A stretch of DNA of 64,000 bases from Ignavibacteria bacterium (GCA_016788375.1 JAEUSI010000002.1:1-64000), one strand, 5' to 3'. Shown: positions 17,552 to 27,736, counted from the first letter of the stretch. A program made the numbers and translations. Notes: generated from the letters alone by a model not told the origin.

Positions 17552-19738
17552 ATGACCTGCGGACAAAAGCTTAATGTTTATTACTTCAGTATGTTTTTTA
17601 CAATTCTAATTTTCATCTATCAGAATCCTGTCAATTCACAATCTTACTGGTACTGGCTGAATCCTCTGCCTACGGGAAATAATATTAACTGTGCGGATTT
17701 TCTTAATACAGGAACCGGGATTGCTACGGGAATTTCCGGCGAAATTTTAAAAACAACTGACGGAGGGATTAATTGGATCAAAGTTAATTCCGGCAATACA
17801 AAAAATTTATATACGATTTCATACATTAACAAGAATACTATCATTGCTGCAGGGAAGACAGGTGTGATAATAAAATCTTCAGACGGAGGCGACACATGGA
17901 AATTAAGCAAGCCGGTTTATAAAAAAGATATATATGATATTCATTTCATTTCTGATAAGACAGGATATATAACAGGTTTGAGCGGAACAATTTTGAAAAC
18001 AACTGACAGCGGAAACACATGGATTAAACAGCAAACATCTGCAGGTAATCCGCTGTTTTGTATTCATTTTCTTAATACAACTACCGGAGTTGCAGGCGGA
18101 TTTAATGTCATTTTAAAAACTACAAACGGCGGAATGAACTGGGTTAACCAGAATATAAATATTATTCCTTCTGCAGCGGTAAGGAGCATTTATTTTGCAG
18201 ACAGCAATAATATAATCTCTGTTTCAGATACTCCGGACGGCAGTGTGTATAAGACAACAAACGGCGGAGTTAACTGGTACAGATATTCAATGAATCTGAA
18301 TAATCTTTACGGAGGAGCGGCTGATCTTGTAAAAAAATTTAAATTCAAAAATAAATTTACAGGTATTGCGGTAACAGATTTCGGAACAATTCTGAAAACT
18401 ACAAACGGCGGTGTGAACTGGACTCATGATTCAGCTTTCCGTCCTGTTGCCGAAAAACCCGGTTTGTTTTCAGGAATAACCTGTTCTGATTCAAATAAAT
18501 TTTTCATTACCGGAGGAGGAGGTACTATTCTTAGAAGCACGGATTCCGGATTTTCATGGATTGTGATGTCCGGGAATTACAAAGATTTTGCCTCTGCATG
18601 TTTTACGGATGAATACACCGGATATATTGCGGGCGAAGGAGGATTAATATTTAAAACAACGGATAAATGCAAAAGCTGGATTAATCTTGACAGTGAATCT
18701 GATAAAAATTTAAACTCAGTTTTTTTTATAAATATGTATACAGGATTTGTGTCAGGTATAAATGGAGTGATTATGAAAACGACGGATGCAGGATTGACAT
18801 GGAATGTAAAAAATTCATCATCTTCAGGAAATCTGAAAAGTATTTTTTTCACGGATGAAAATACAGGATTTGCCGCAGGAGGTAATGATGGTTCAGGTCT
18901 GTTAATAAAAACCACGGATTCCGGAGAAAACTGGACTTTGGCAAAAAATATTTCCGTTGAAGGAAATCTGAACTCTGTTTATTTCATTAACTGCTCAACC
19001 GGATTCATTTCGGGAGATTACGGTACTATACTGAAAACGACAGACTCAGGCAACAGCTGGAATTACACAATGGTATCATCAGAAAACCTGCATACAATAA
19101 TTTTTAAAGACTCGGTTAAAGGATTTTCAGCGGGAACGAACGGAATAATATGTAAAACAACAGATTCAGGAAATTCATGGAGCAATATTGTAAGCGGATA
19201 TTTCAAAACGATCTTTAGTCTTGATTTTATAAACAACAGCCGGATAATTGCTGCAGGTGAATCCGGAACAGTGATTATAAGTTCAGACGAAGGAATCAGC
19301 TGGAAAAAAGAAACCGCCTTTACGGCAAATAATCTTTTTGATATTAATGTAAACAGCAAACATGAAGTATCCTTCTTCGGTAGTTTCGGAACTGTAATAA
19401 ATCTTCAACACAGTTTTAATATTCCTTCTGTTTTAGAACCTGAAATTAATGCTGCCCGGTTTGAATTGTTTCAGAATTTTCCGAATCCGTTCAATCCGAA
19501 TACGGGAATAAAATACAGTCTGAAGGAAAAATTCTTTGTAAATCTGAAAGTGTTTGACTGCACGGGAAAAGAGATTTGCACGCTTGTAAATCAATATCAG
19601 GAGAGCGGCAGTTACAAACTTATGCTGGACAGGTCCTCATTATATAAAGACTATTTAACAGCTTCAGGAGTATATTTTTTCAAACTTACGCTGAACAATT
19701 CTCTGTCTGAAACAAAAAAAATGATTCTGATCAGATAA
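17552..19738 (+). CDS. YCF48/BNR-repeat secreted protein, type IX sorting tail
   Basis: A 728-residue exported protein when started at MTCGQKLN (17552). This start has GGAAAGGAG just before it and gives a signal peptide with its core at FSMFFTILIFIYQ. An in-frame ATG at 17489 would add 21 residues without a ribosome site. About thirteen repeats ending in K(T/S)(T)(D/N)xGxxW form one or two beta-propellers of the YCF48/photosystem-stability or BNR type. The last 90 residues are a Por secretion tail (FPNPFNPNTGIKY, ending KKMILIR). Function is unknown; such proteins are common type IX cargo. The three type IX genes here are separated by terminators, so they are not one simple operon. Confidence 0.85.
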   Translation: MTCGQKLNVYYFSMFFTILIFIYQNPVNSQSYWYWLNPLPTGNNINCADFLNTGTGIATGISGEILKTTDGGINWIKVNSGNTKNLYTISYINKNTIIAAGKTGVIIKSSDGGDTWKLSKPVYKKDIYDIHFISDKTGYITGLSGTILKTTDSGNTWIKQQTSAGNPLFCIHFLNTTTGVAGGFNVILKTTNGGMNWVNQNINIIPSAAVRSIYFADSNNIISVSDTPDGSVYKTTNGGVNWYRYSMNLNNLYGGAADLVKKFKFKNKFTGIAVTDFGTILKTTNGGVNWTHDSAFRPVAEKPGLFSGITCSDSNKFFITGGGGTILRSTDSGFSWIVMSGNYKDFASACFTDEYTGYIAGEGGLIFKTTDKCKSWINLDSESDKNLNSVFFINMYTGFVSGINGVIMKTTDAGLTWNVKNSSSSGNLKSIFFTDENTGFAAGGNDGSGLLIKTTDSGENWTLAKNISVEGNLNSVYFINCSTGFISGDYGTILKTTDSGNSWNYTMVSSENLHTIIFKDSVKGFSAGTNGIICKTTDSGNSWSNIVSGYFKTIFSLDFINNSRIIAAGESGTVIISSDEGISWKKETAFTANNLFDINVNSKHEVSFFGSFGTVINLQHSFNIPSVLEPEINAARFELFQNFPNPFNPNTGIKYSLKEKFFVNLKVFDCTGKEICTLVNQYQESGSYKLMLDRSSLYKDYLTASGVYFFKLTLNNSLSETKKMILIR

Positions 19739-19917
19739 GTAATTCGGGAAAAAATTGAAATCTTGTTATTGAACATTGTTGAATTTCTCAACTGATTTAA
19801 ATTTTCTCAGGCAAAGAATCCGGAATTTGATTTTCACAAACCGGAATTTTTGATATTTGACAATTTTAAAGCCGAATAATAGTTTGAAACGGATTTGAAA
19901 AATAATTTGCTTAAAGC

Positions 19918-19948
19918 AAAACCGCCTTTAAAAATTAAATCCGGTTTT
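19918..19948 (+). terminator. weak terminator-like hairpin
   Basis: AAAACCG (19918-19924) can pair with CGGTTTT (19942-19948) in the gap after the YCF48-repeat gene. The loop is long and the following run is mostly A, so termination would be weak. Confidence 0.35.
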
Positions 19949-19983
19949 AAAAAATTATTCATTAATCAAAAATTTTAAATGAC

Positions 19984-21726
19984 ATGAAAAAATTCAGGAA
20001 TTTCAGGGTCTCTGTTTTACTTTTTGCTTCTTTAATCATTACTGCTTATTCAACTGCAGACATTATCAGAGTAAGTCCGGAATCAGGATTGAAATATCTT
20101 CCGGCATCCGTAATTTCAAGTGTATCAGGAACTGATGACGGTACACTTGTCTGCTGGCTTGACGAATCCTTCAATGGTTCTCTGTTTATACAGAAAATTA
20201 CTGGTTCAGGCGATCTGTACTGGAATCCTGAAGGAATACTTGTAAATACAGATCTGGGTACAGGATTTACGGAAGAAAGTGACTTCCCTTCTGTTTATTC
20301 AGACGGGAAAGGAGGTGCAGTAGTAATCTACAGAAAAGTATTTTTTGATTCGGAGGAAATTTATTGTTCGAAAATATCTCAGTACGGATATGTACAGGAA
20401 GCTGTCTGCCTTTCCTCTTTGTACAGAGGATACAATTTCAGTCCCGTTTCTGCAAAAACACACGATGATTGTATTGTCGTTGCCTGGGAAAATTTTTACA
20501 ACGGAAACTTTGATATTCATGCTCAGAAAATTGATTTTGAATGTCTGAGATTATGGAACAGCGGAACTGAAGTGACAGTTTGCGGAAACGGTTATGATCA
20601 GAGAAAACCTTCATTAATCTGCCGTTCTGATAACAGTATAATATTTACATGGCTTGATACAAGAAATATTTCTGATTCACGCGATGCAGGATTTGATCTG
20701 TTCGGTAACAGGATTGACAGAAACGGAAACTACACCGACTTCGGTGATTCAGGGAAACTTCTCATGAATTACGGTGAACGCGTGAATTCCAATAATTTGA
20801 AAATTATCGGAAATAAAGACAGCATGGGATTCATGAATATTCAGAAAGAATATATGTATAATCATAATTCCGTATTATCAGACAAAAACTCGATTATACT
20901 TTCAGCCGAAATCAGAACAGCTGATACAGACAGTTATATAAGAACAATAAAATTTAACGACAAACTTGAAAAAATATGGGAGAATAATATTGATGAAGAA
21001 TCTTTTCAGTCTGATCCTCTGATAATAAGTGACGGAAATTCCGGGGCATGTATCTTCTGGAACGACGGCAGAAACTGCGAAAAAAATATATACGGTACCA
21101 GGTTTAGCAGTAACGGACAGAGCATAAATAATGATGCGGGAGGAATTAAAATTTCAAACGATCCCGAAAAAAGTATTGAAAAGAGAAAACTTCCGGACAG
21201 TTACAATAAAAACGGAATAACTGAGAATAACAACAGAATATATTTCACATACTCTGTTTCAGGTGCGGGAAGTTTTTATTTATCCGAATTCGAGCTTCAG
21301 AACTCGGCAAACATAAAAAAAGATCCGCAGGCAATTTCAGTTGTTCCCGGTATATATAAAGACATTTCAGTAACATTTCCCGGAAATAAAAAAGTTATTG
21401 TTTTCCTTAAGGATAATATTGTGTATGCATCAGTAAATTCTGAAAGCAAAGCTCAGGAAATATCCGGAAGTATTAAAGCCGGAAGTTATCCTAATCCTTT
21501 TAATCCTTACACAAAAATCACTTATGAACTGCCATCTTCAGCTGATATAAGTCTTAAGATATATGATATAGCGGGAAGGTTTGTCGAAGGTTTCTTTAAT
21601 AAAAAACAAAGCAAAGGAAAGTATGAATTCAATTTTAACGCAAGCGGTCTTCCGGGAGGTATTTATTTTTGTAAAATTGAATCCGGTAAATACAGCAGCG
21701 TTTTAAAACTTATGTTTTTAAAGTAA
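19984..21726 (+). CDS. secreted beta-propeller-like protein, type IX sorting tail
   Basis: A 580-residue exported protein with signal peptide MKKFRNFRVSVLLFASLIIT and a cut near residue 25. The body (30-480) has repeated blocks of the type VCWLDES, VVAWENFYNGN..IHAQKI, FTWLDTRN and CIFWNDGRN..IYGTRF, as in secreted propellers built from W-D-x-R blades. The last 85 residues are a Por tail (SYPNPFNPYTKITYEL, ending LKLMFLK). I do not recognise a specific family. It is the third type IX cargo gene in a row after the propeller kinase system. Confidence 0.75.
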   Translation: MKKFRNFRVSVLLFASLIITAYSTADIIRVSPESGLKYLPASVISSVSGTDDGTLVCWLDESFNGSLFIQKITGSGDLYWNPEGILVNTDLGTGFTEESDFPSVYSDGKGGAVVIYRKVFFDSEEIYCSKISQYGYVQEAVCLSSLYRGYNFSPVSAKTHDDCIVVAWENFYNGNFDIHAQKIDFECLRLWNSGTEVTVCGNGYDQRKPSLICRSDNSIIFTWLDTRNISDSRDAGFDLFGNRIDRNGNYTDFGDSGKLLMNYGERVNSNNLKIIGNKDSMGFMNIQKEYMYNHNSVLSDKNSIILSAEIRTADTDSYIRTIKFNDKLEKIWENNIDEESFQSDPLIISDGNSGACIFWNDGRNCEKNIYGTRFSSNGQSINNDAGGIKISNDPEKSIEKRKLPDSYNKNGITENNNRIYFTYSVSGAGSFYLSEFELQNSANIKKDPQAISVVPGIYKDISVTFPGNKKVIVFLKDNIVYASVNSESKAQEISGSIKAGSYPNPFNPYTKITYELPSSADISLKIYDIAGRFVEGFFNKKQSKGKYEFNFNASGLPGGIYFCKIESGKYSSVLKLMFLK

Positions 21727-21810
21727 GAAGTAAAAACGGATGTTCGGTTGTTAACAGGATAAAAGGATTAAGCGTCAAAAAAAATTTTTTATCTGACAAT
21801 TATTGCCAGG

Positions 21811-21837
21811 CGGAGACATATAACTGTCTCCGTTTTT
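21811..21837 (+). terminator. intrinsic terminator
   Basis: CGGAGACA (21811-21818) pairs with TGTCTCCG (21825-21832), followed by TTTTTG. It follows the third type IX cargo gene. The rest of the gap to 22067 shows nothing recognisable. Confidence 0.8.
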
Positions 21838-22067
21838 GTTATTACCGGATCCGTTAATAACGTCATATTGTCGGTTGATTTAATTAACACTATAAATTAT
21901 TTTATTCAGATTTTCAGGATAAGTAGTTTAATATTTTAAAAGACAAATTTCCTGATATTGTCTGATAGTCTTAACGGATTATTATTGATTCTTATTCTGT
22001 CAGCCGGGAATAAATTCTGTCGTTTTTTTACTTAGCAGATTTTCAGAAAGAATTAACTGAAATTATT

Positions 22068-22835
22068 ATGATTAAAGATAACGGAAAAGCATCCGAATCA
22101 GGAAAAATACAGGCATCACAGGAAGAAAGATACTTTCTTGAAGGACCGAGGTCAAGATGGGAAGAATTTAAATTTACAATTGAAGTATTGTTTGAGTTTA
22201 TTAAAGGTTTCCGTGCATTACATTTTGCAGGACCATGTGTAACTGTTTTCGGTTCTGCAAGAATACCGGCCGGGCATATTTACTATGAAACAGCATATTT
22301 AGCAGGAAAAAAATTATCGGAAAGCGGATTTACTGTAATGACAGGCGGAGGTCCGGGAATTATGGAAGCAGCAAATAAAGGAGCAAAAGAAGCCGGAGGA
22401 ATTTCTGTCGGATGCAATATTGAACTTGAGTTTGAGCAGGAGCCGAATCTTTATATGGATAAATGGGTGAGTTTTAAGTATTTCTTCGTAAGAAAAGTGC
22501 TGCTTATGAAATATTCCTATGCATTTGTGGTAATGCCCGGAGGAGCAGGTACTATGGATGAATTGTTTGAAACACTCACTTTGATTCAGACAAAGAAAAT
22601 TTCGGGATTTCCGGTTGTAATAATGGGAATTGATTACTGGAAAAATCTTACCGAGCTCCTGGATGATTTTGTAAAAAACAAAACTATAAGCGAAAATGAT
22701 CTGAAGCTTTTTATATTAACCGATTCGGTAGATGATGCTGTAGCACACATTAAAAAAAACACGATTGAAAAATTTAATCTAGTAAAAAGAAATTATAAAC
22801 CTTCTAAATTACTGGGCGAGAAGTGTTTCTGCTGA
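22068..22835 (+). CDS. LOG-family (TIGR00730) Rossmann-fold protein
   Basis: A 255-residue protein of the lysine-decarboxylase-like/LOG family. The signatures are VFGSARIPAGHIYYE, VMTGGGPGIMEAANKGA and PGGAGTMDELFETLT, the last two forming the nucleotide phosphoribohydrolase site (R/PGGxGTxxE). Characterised members cut nucleoside monophosphates at the N-glycosidic bond, including cytokinin ribotides in plants. The bacterial role is often nucleotide salvage. The N-terminal 40 residues are longer than in minimal LOG proteins. Confidence 0.88.
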   Translation: MIKDNGKASESGKIQASQEERYFLEGPRSRWEEFKFTIEVLFEFIKGFRALHFAGPCVTVFGSARIPAGHIYYETAYLAGKKLSESGFTVMTGGGPGIMEAANKGAKEAGGISVGCNIELEFEQEPNLYMDKWVSFKYFFVRKVLLMKYSYAFVVMPGGAGTMDELFETLTLIQTKKISGFPVVIMGIDYWKNLTELLDDFVKNKTISENDLKLFILTDSVDDAVAHIKKNTIEKFNLVKRNYKPSKLLGEKCFC

Positions 22836-22937
22836 TGTTTTCTGTAATCTGTTATTGAGATTTCTTCAGTGTAAAATCCGGACGATTTATTTTATAACTT
22901 AAAAAATCATTTATTAAATATTTAAAATCAAATTAAA

Positions 22938-23366
22938 ATGAAAACTCATACAATTATCTGCATGCTTGGTTTGTTAATTCCGTCATTAATGCTGACATCC
23001 TGCGGTTCTTCTGATAACAGCGGCAAGACCCCGAAAGTATCAATAAAAAACACAAGCTGGGTTTTATATCAGCTGAACGGAAATACACTTAAATCCGAAA
23101 AAGATGTAACGATAAATTTCAGCGGCTCAGACAATAAAGTCAGCGGGTCAGCCCCGTGCAACAACTATTCCGGCACTTTTAATTCATCATCAGGAAATAT
23201 TACTTTCGGACCTTTGGCATCAACTAAAAGAATGTGTCCTGAAATGGAGAGTGAAACAGTTTATCTGAATGCACTTCAAAACACTTCTTCCTATAAAATT
23301 TCGGGAAGTGAACTGAATTTGTTTGATTCGGGCGGAAAACTTCTGATGATTTTTAAAAGTAAGTAA
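22938..23366 (+). CDS. META-domain (HslJ-like) lipoprotein
   Basis: A 142-residue lipoprotein. The lipobox LTSC places the lipidated cysteine at residue 22. The rest is a META domain: NTSWVLYQLNG, VSGSAPCNNYSGTF, TFGPLASTKRMCPE and a C-terminal LNLFDSGGKLLMIF. HslJ-type META proteins are linked to heat shock and novobiocin resistance in E. coli, but the molecular role is unclear. Two cysteines in conserved META positions may form a disulfide. Confidence 0.85.
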   Translation: MKTHTIICMLGLLIPSLMLTSCGSSDNSGKTPKVSIKNTSWVLYQLNGNTLKSEKDVTINFSGSDNKVSGSAPCNNYSGTFNSSSGNITFGPLASTKRMCPEMESETVYLNALQNTSSYKISGSELNLFDSGGKLLMIFKSK

Positions 23367-23416
23367 TCATAGATTTTTTGTGTTTTAAAAACCCGCTTTC
23401 AAATTATGAAGGTTTA

Positions 23417-23459
23417 AAGAATCCCGGGCAAATTCCTGTTCCGGTCAGGATTCTTTTTA
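23417..23459 (+). terminator. intrinsic terminator
   Basis: AGAATCC (23418-23424) pairs with GGATTCT (23448-23454), followed by TTTTA, after the META-domain gene. Confidence 0.7.
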
Positions 23460-23498
23460 TGCAAATAAATCTCACTGTAACATAGTGTAATTGTATAC

Positions 23499-23506
23499 TA
23501 TATTTG
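23499..23506 (+). promoter_or_regulatory. possible -7 element (TATATTTG) of asnA
   Basis: TATATTTG matches the Bacteroidota -7 consensus TAnnTTTG, 36 bases before the asnA start. No good -33 TTTG is seen at the expected distance, so this is tentative. Confidence 0.35.
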
Positions 23507-23542
23507 TATAGTTTCAAAAACAAAATTAAGGAGATATAAATA

Positions 23543-24673
23543 ATGAATAATAAAAAAGCTGATCTGGCAGGTCCGGGTATAGGAAATTATGATGAACTCG
23601 TTAAAATACTGCCAACCGATTACAACTCACTACTTGACCCCAAGGAAACACAGAAAGCAATTACATTATTAAAGCGCTTTATAGAAGACGGACTCTGCAG
23701 GGAACTTAACCTGATGAGGGTGGAGGTTCCGCTTATAGTAGACTCGGAAAGCGGATTTAATGATTACCTTGACCGTGACGGTTCCAGGACACCGGTGCAG
23801 TTTCATATTTCAAATGACTATGATAAGCATCCCGTTGATGCGCAGGTAGTTCAGGCTGCTACAAAATGGAAAAGATTTTCCCTGAAACAGTTTAATATGC
23901 AGCCCGGTGAAGGTGTTATAACAGACATGAGAGCGGTAAGAAAGGATTACTATCTTGATCACGATCACAGTTCATATGTAGATCAGTGGGACTGGGAAAG
24001 AGTTATGACTGCCGAACAGAGAAATCTGGAATTTCTGACCGAGATTGTAAGAAAAATCTGGACAGTTTTAAAAGTATCCGAAAAATTCATACAGGATAAC
24101 TTTCCGAATCTGAAAACATCTAAGTATCCGGATCTGCCGGATGAATTAACATTTCTTCATGCAGAAGAAATTCTTGATATGTATCCGGATCTTCCAAGGA
24201 AGGAAAGAGAAACCGCTGTATTGCAGAAATATCCTGCGGTATTTATTTACGGAATCGGCTGGACACTTAAGGACGGTTATCCGCATGAAATGAGAGCAGC
24301 TGATTATGATGACTGGGTAACTGAAACAACATCACCGGACGGACGAAAATATCATGGTTTAAACGGAGATATTCTTGTTTGGAATCCGGTAACAAAGAGA
24401 AGACATGAGCTGTCATCAATGGGAATACGTGTAAACCCGGAAACTCTTAAAAAACAACTTGAATTAACCGGACAGCTTGATATGCTGAAAATGCCTTATC
24501 ATCAGATGATTATGAATAACGAAATTCCGCTCAGTATAGGCGGAGGTATCGGACAATCAAGAACCGTTATGTATTTATTGAAAAAAGCACATCTGGGAGA
24601 AGTAAGTGTGACAGTATGGCCGAAAATTCTGAAAGATATGTGCAGAGAAAAAAATATCTTTGTTCTAGAATAA
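23543..24673 (+). CDS. asnA: aspartate-ammonia ligase (asparagine synthetase A)
   Basis: A 376-residue enzyme with AAGGAG ten bases before the ATG. It is class II aminoacyl-tRNA-synthetase-like: VPLIVDSESGFNDYL, the DMRAVRKD(Y) segment, WDWERVM, and the C-terminal motif-3-like IGGGIGQSRTVMYLL. It makes asparagine from aspartate and free ammonia with ATP. About 40-50 residues longer than E. coli AsnA, mainly in the insertion around 190-240, as seen in some Bacteroidota forms. Confidence 0.93.
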   Translation: MNNKKADLAGPGIGNYDELVKILPTDYNSLLDPKETQKAITLLKRFIEDGLCRELNLMRVEVPLIVDSESGFNDYLDRDGSRTPVQFHISNDYDKHPVDAQVVQAATKWKRFSLKQFNMQPGEGVITDMRAVRKDYYLDHDHSSYVDQWDWERVMTAEQRNLEFLTEIVRKIWTVLKVSEKFIQDNFPNLKTSKYPDLPDELTFLHAEEILDMYPDLPRKERETAVLQKYPAVFIYGIGWTLKDGYPHEMRAADYDDWVTETTSPDGRKYHGLNGDILVWNPVTKRRHELSSMGIRVNPETLKKQLELTGQLDMLKMPYHQMIMNNEIPLSIGGGIGQSRTVMYLLKKAHLGEVSVTVWPKILKDMCREKNIFVLE

Positions 24674-24700
24674 TTTATAAATCAATTTTGTAAATTTAAA

Positions 24701-24730
24701 AACCCTGAAATTTAAATTTCAGGGTTTTTT
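24701..24730. terminator. strong bidirectional terminator
   Basis: A perfect palindrome of 13-base arms (AACCCTGAAATTT and its complement, 24701-24726) runs into Ts to the right, with As to the left. It separates convergent asnA and yifB. Confidence 0.9.
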
Positions 24731-24744
24731 TTATTCTTTACATT

Positions 24745-26271
24745 CTAAACCCAGCTAGTCCTGTCAAGACTTCTGTACTGAATAGCTTCACTTATATGTG
24801 CAGAAGAAATATCATCTTCTTCAGAAAGGTCAGCAATAGTCCTGCTTACTTTTAATATCCTGTCATATGCTCTGGCGGACAATCCGAGTTTTGTTATTGC
24901 CATTTTCATAAGATTTTCACAGTCGGAATTGATTTTGCAGTATTCCTTTATTTCAATCGATCCCATTCCGGAATTTGAATAAATTCCTTTTTTATTGAAA
25001 AATCTTTTAATCTGTTTTTCTCTGGCTTTAATAACTCTTTCTCTTACGGCAGATGATTTTTCGGATTCCGATTTACTTGACAGTTCCTGATATTTCACAG
25101 GATTAACATGTATATGAAGATCAATTCTGTCAAGAATCGGTCCTGATATTTTTGAAAGGAATTTCTGAACTTCAAAATCAGAATACAAGCTTGCTTCCTT
25201 CTGTGTACCGGCCGGAGTAGGATTCATTGCAGCAATTAACATGAAATTGCACGGATATTGAACGGTTATTTTTGATCTTGAAATTGTGACAACCCTGTCT
25301 TCCAGAGGCTGTCTCATTACATCAAGGACATTCTTTTTGAATTCAGTAAGTTCATCCAGAAACAATACTCCGTTATGAGAAAAGGATATTTCCCCGGGTT
25401 TTGCATTCGGTCCTCCTCCGACAAGTGCAACATCGCTTGCGGTATGATGAGGGGAACGAAACGGGCGGGTTGAAATAATAGCCGTATTTGAAGGAAGAAG
25501 TCCAGCGATAGAATGTATCTTTGTTGTTTCAAGCGCTTCTTCCAGAGTTAACGGCGGAAGTATCGTAGAAAGTCTTTTCGCGAGCATTGTTTTACCTGAA
25601 CCGGGCAGACCGATCATTATCAGGTTATGAGATCCTGCAGCGGCAACTTCCATCGCTCTTTTAACTTCTGCCTGACCTTTGACATCGGAAAAATCTACAA
25701 GATAATTCTGTTCTTTTTCGAATAACTCTCTGACATTTATTCTGAACGGGATTGGCGATACATCATCATTAAGGAAATCTACAACTTCTGTAAGTGTTTC
25801 AAACGGCTGTATATCTATACCCTCTACTATTGCTGCTTCCTTTGCATTTTCAACCGGGAGAATTATTCCCTTAAATTTATTTATTTTTGCTTCGAGCGCA
25901 ATGGGGAGTACACCTGTCACTGGCCGGAGTTTCCCGTCGAGTGATAACTCTCCGATAAATAAATAATCTTTCACCTTCAGAGGCGAAACCTGCGATGTTT
26001 CACACAGAATTCCTGCTGCAATCGGCAGGTCAAATCCCGAACCTTCCTTTTTAATATCTGCAGGAGCAAGATTTACCGTGTATCTCTTAATGGGAAAATG
26101 GAAAAGCGAGTTTTTTATTGCTGCTGCAACACGTTCCTTTGATTCTTTTACAGCATTGTCCGGCAATCCGACAATTGCGAATGAAAATAAACTGTTGTCT
26201 ATATGTGTTTCAACCCTGACGATAAATGCATCAACACCGTAAGTTGTAGCGGTGAATACTTCTGTAATCAT
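24745..26271 (-). CDS. YifB/ComM-family AAA ATPase (Mg-chelatase-like)
   Basis: A 508-residue protein. The N-terminal Lon-protease-like fold of ChlI proteins (TATTYGVDAFIVRVETHID, FDLPIAAGIL) covers about 1-175. The AAA core holds Walker A GLPGSGKT near 215-225 and Walker B VLFLDELTEF. The C-terminal Mg_chelatase_C segment ends in the sensor-2 helices. ComM is a hexameric helicase that helps branch migration of incoming DNA in natural transformation. With ComEA- and PilM-like genes in this window, a DNA-uptake role fits, although YifB proteins are widespread. Confidence 0.9.
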   Translation of the reverse strand: MITEVFTATTYGVDAFIVRVETHIDNSLFSFAIVGLPDNAVKESKERVAAAIKNSLFHFPIKRYTVNLAPADIKKEGSGFDLPIAAGILCETSQVSPLKVKDYLFIGELSLDGKLRPVTGVLPIALEAKINKFKGIILPVENAKEAAIVEGIDIQPFETLTEVVDFLNDDVSPIPFRINVRELFEKEQNYLVDFSDVKGQAEVKRAMEVAAAGSHNLIMIGLPGSGKTMLAKRLSTILPPLTLEEALETTKIHSIAGLLPSNTAIISTRPFRSPHHTASDVALVGGGPNAKPGEISFSHNGVLFLDELTEFKKNVLDVMRQPLEDRVVTISRSKITVQYPCNFMLIAAMNPTPAGTQKEASLYSDFEVQKFLSKISGPILDRIDLHIHVNPVKYQELSSKSESEKSSAVRERVIKAREKQIKRFFNKKGIYSNSGMGSIEIKEYCKINSDCENLMKMAITKLGLSARAYDRILKVSRTIADLSEEDDISSAHISEAIQYRSLDRTSWV

Positions 26272-26374
26272 TGAGTTTAAATTAAGTGAAATAAATTATT
26301 CGGAGAAATAATTTAAATCCGAAACAAAATTGGTTCAGATTTAAATCTATTGGAATAAGCGGGTTTTAAACAAA

Positions 26375-27736
26375 TCAGTTTTTTTTCTTGAATACAAGTT
26401 GAATAGGCACGCCTTTAAATCCGAATTTTTCGCGGACTTTTTTCTCAAGAAATTTTTTATAATTCTCAGCTATTCCGTCCGGGTCATTTACAAAAAATGC
26501 AAATACCGGCGGGGAAGATTTCAGCTGTGTGATGTAATTAATCTTAATTTCTTTACCGTATAAAGAAGGCGGGGGAGTTATTCTGATTTCATTCTGAATA
26601 AGTTCGTTCAGTTCAGACGTCTTAACCATCTTTGCGCGTTCATCATATACCGCTTTGGCTTCGCTTATTACCTTGTGTATTCTTTGCTTTGTCAAAGCAG
26701 ATATAAAAATGAATTTTAAGTATGTGTAGCTTTTAAGATGCTCTGTAATTTTCTGCTCTACAAGTTTAGCCGTATTAGACTCTTTTTCAACAAGGTCCCA
26801 TTTATTAATAACTATCAACAATCCTTTTCTGAGCTTTATCACATCTTCAATTATTCTTACATCCTGCTGATCAAGCTTGAATTTTGCAGATTTTATGTCC
26901 GAAGATTTACTCAGCTCTGCAAGCAAGTCTGATGCGTCTATAACAAGAAGCGCAACATTGCATCTTTCAATCGCTTTATAAGTTCTTATCGTAGAATAAA
27001 ACTCCACCGCTTCTTTTATCTTTGCCTTCCTTCTTAATCCTGCCGTATCTATAAGTGTTATTTCGTCGCCGTAATATAAAATAGTAGAATCAATAGTATC
27101 CCTGGTAGTTCCGGGAATATCAGTAACCATGTGTCTTTCTTCATTCAGCAAGGCATTTGTAATCGATGACTTACCGGCATTCGGCTTTCCTATTATCGCA
27201 AATTTAATCCTGTCATCCCTGATATTTTCGTCAAAAGGAGGAATATCTTTTGTGATTGCATCAAGCAAATCACCGGTACTGTATCCGTTAATTGCCGATA
27301 TGGCAAACGGATCACCGAGTCCGAGCGAATAAAATTCGAGAAGATTAGGTTCTTTTTCAATAGTATCAATTTTGTTTGCAACAAGTATTATCTTTTTTGT
27401 ACCGGAAAATTTTCTGAGCATATCAGCTATTTCGTTGTCAACGGGATGTAATCCGTTTTTTGCATCGACTACAAACAATATCTCATCAGATTCTTCAATA
27501 GCCTGCCTTACCTGCGTTCTTATTGCTTTTTCAAATTTCTCTTCCGAATGCGGAACAAATCCTCCTGTATCAATCAGAAAAAATTTCTTTCCCGTCCACT
27601 CGACTTCTCCGTAATTTCTGTCACGTGTTACTCCGCTTGTGGGATGTACTATTGCAATCTGCTTTCCCACCAAACGGTTGAATAAGGTGGACTTTCCCGT
27701 ATTCGGCCTGCCCACTATCGCTACTATGTTTTCCAT
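26375..27736 (-). CDS. der: ribosome biogenesis GTPase Der (EngA)
   Basis: A 453-residue protein with two tandem GTPase domains, the hallmark of Der. G1 motifs GRPNTGKS (8-15) and GKPNAGKS (about 187-194), G3 DTGG and DTAG, G4 NKID and NKWD. The C-terminal KH-like domain ends with KGVPIQLVFKKKN. It acts in late 50S assembly. Separated from yifB by 103 bases on the same strand. Confidence 0.95.
   Translation of the reverse strand: MENIVAIVGRPNTGKSTLFNRLVGKQIAIVHPTSGVTRDRNYGEVEWTGKKFFLIDTGGFVPHSEEKFEKAIRTQVRQAIEESDEILFVVDAKNGLHPVDNEIADMLRKFSGTKKIILVANKIDTIEKEPNLLEFYSLGLGDPFAISAINGYSTGDLLDAITKDIPPFDENIRDDRIKFAIIGKPNAGKSSITNALLNEERHMVTDIPGTTRDTIDSTILYYGDEITLIDTAGLRRKAKIKEAVEFYSTIRTYKAIERCNVALLVIDASDLLAELSKSSDIKSAKFKLDQQDVRIIEDVIKLRKGLLIVINKWDLVEKESNTAKLVEQKITEHLKSYTYLKFIFISALTKQRIHKVISEAKAVYDERAKMVKTSELNELIQNEIRITPPPSLYGKEIKINYITQLKSSPPVFAFFVNDPDGIAENYKKFLEKKVREKFGFKGVPIQLVFKKKN

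Noticed and set aside
17552-19738. Repeat array possibly of CRISPR or tandem-repeat type
   Set aside because: The repeats are imperfect, coding and in frame, and correspond to YCF48/BNR propeller blades.
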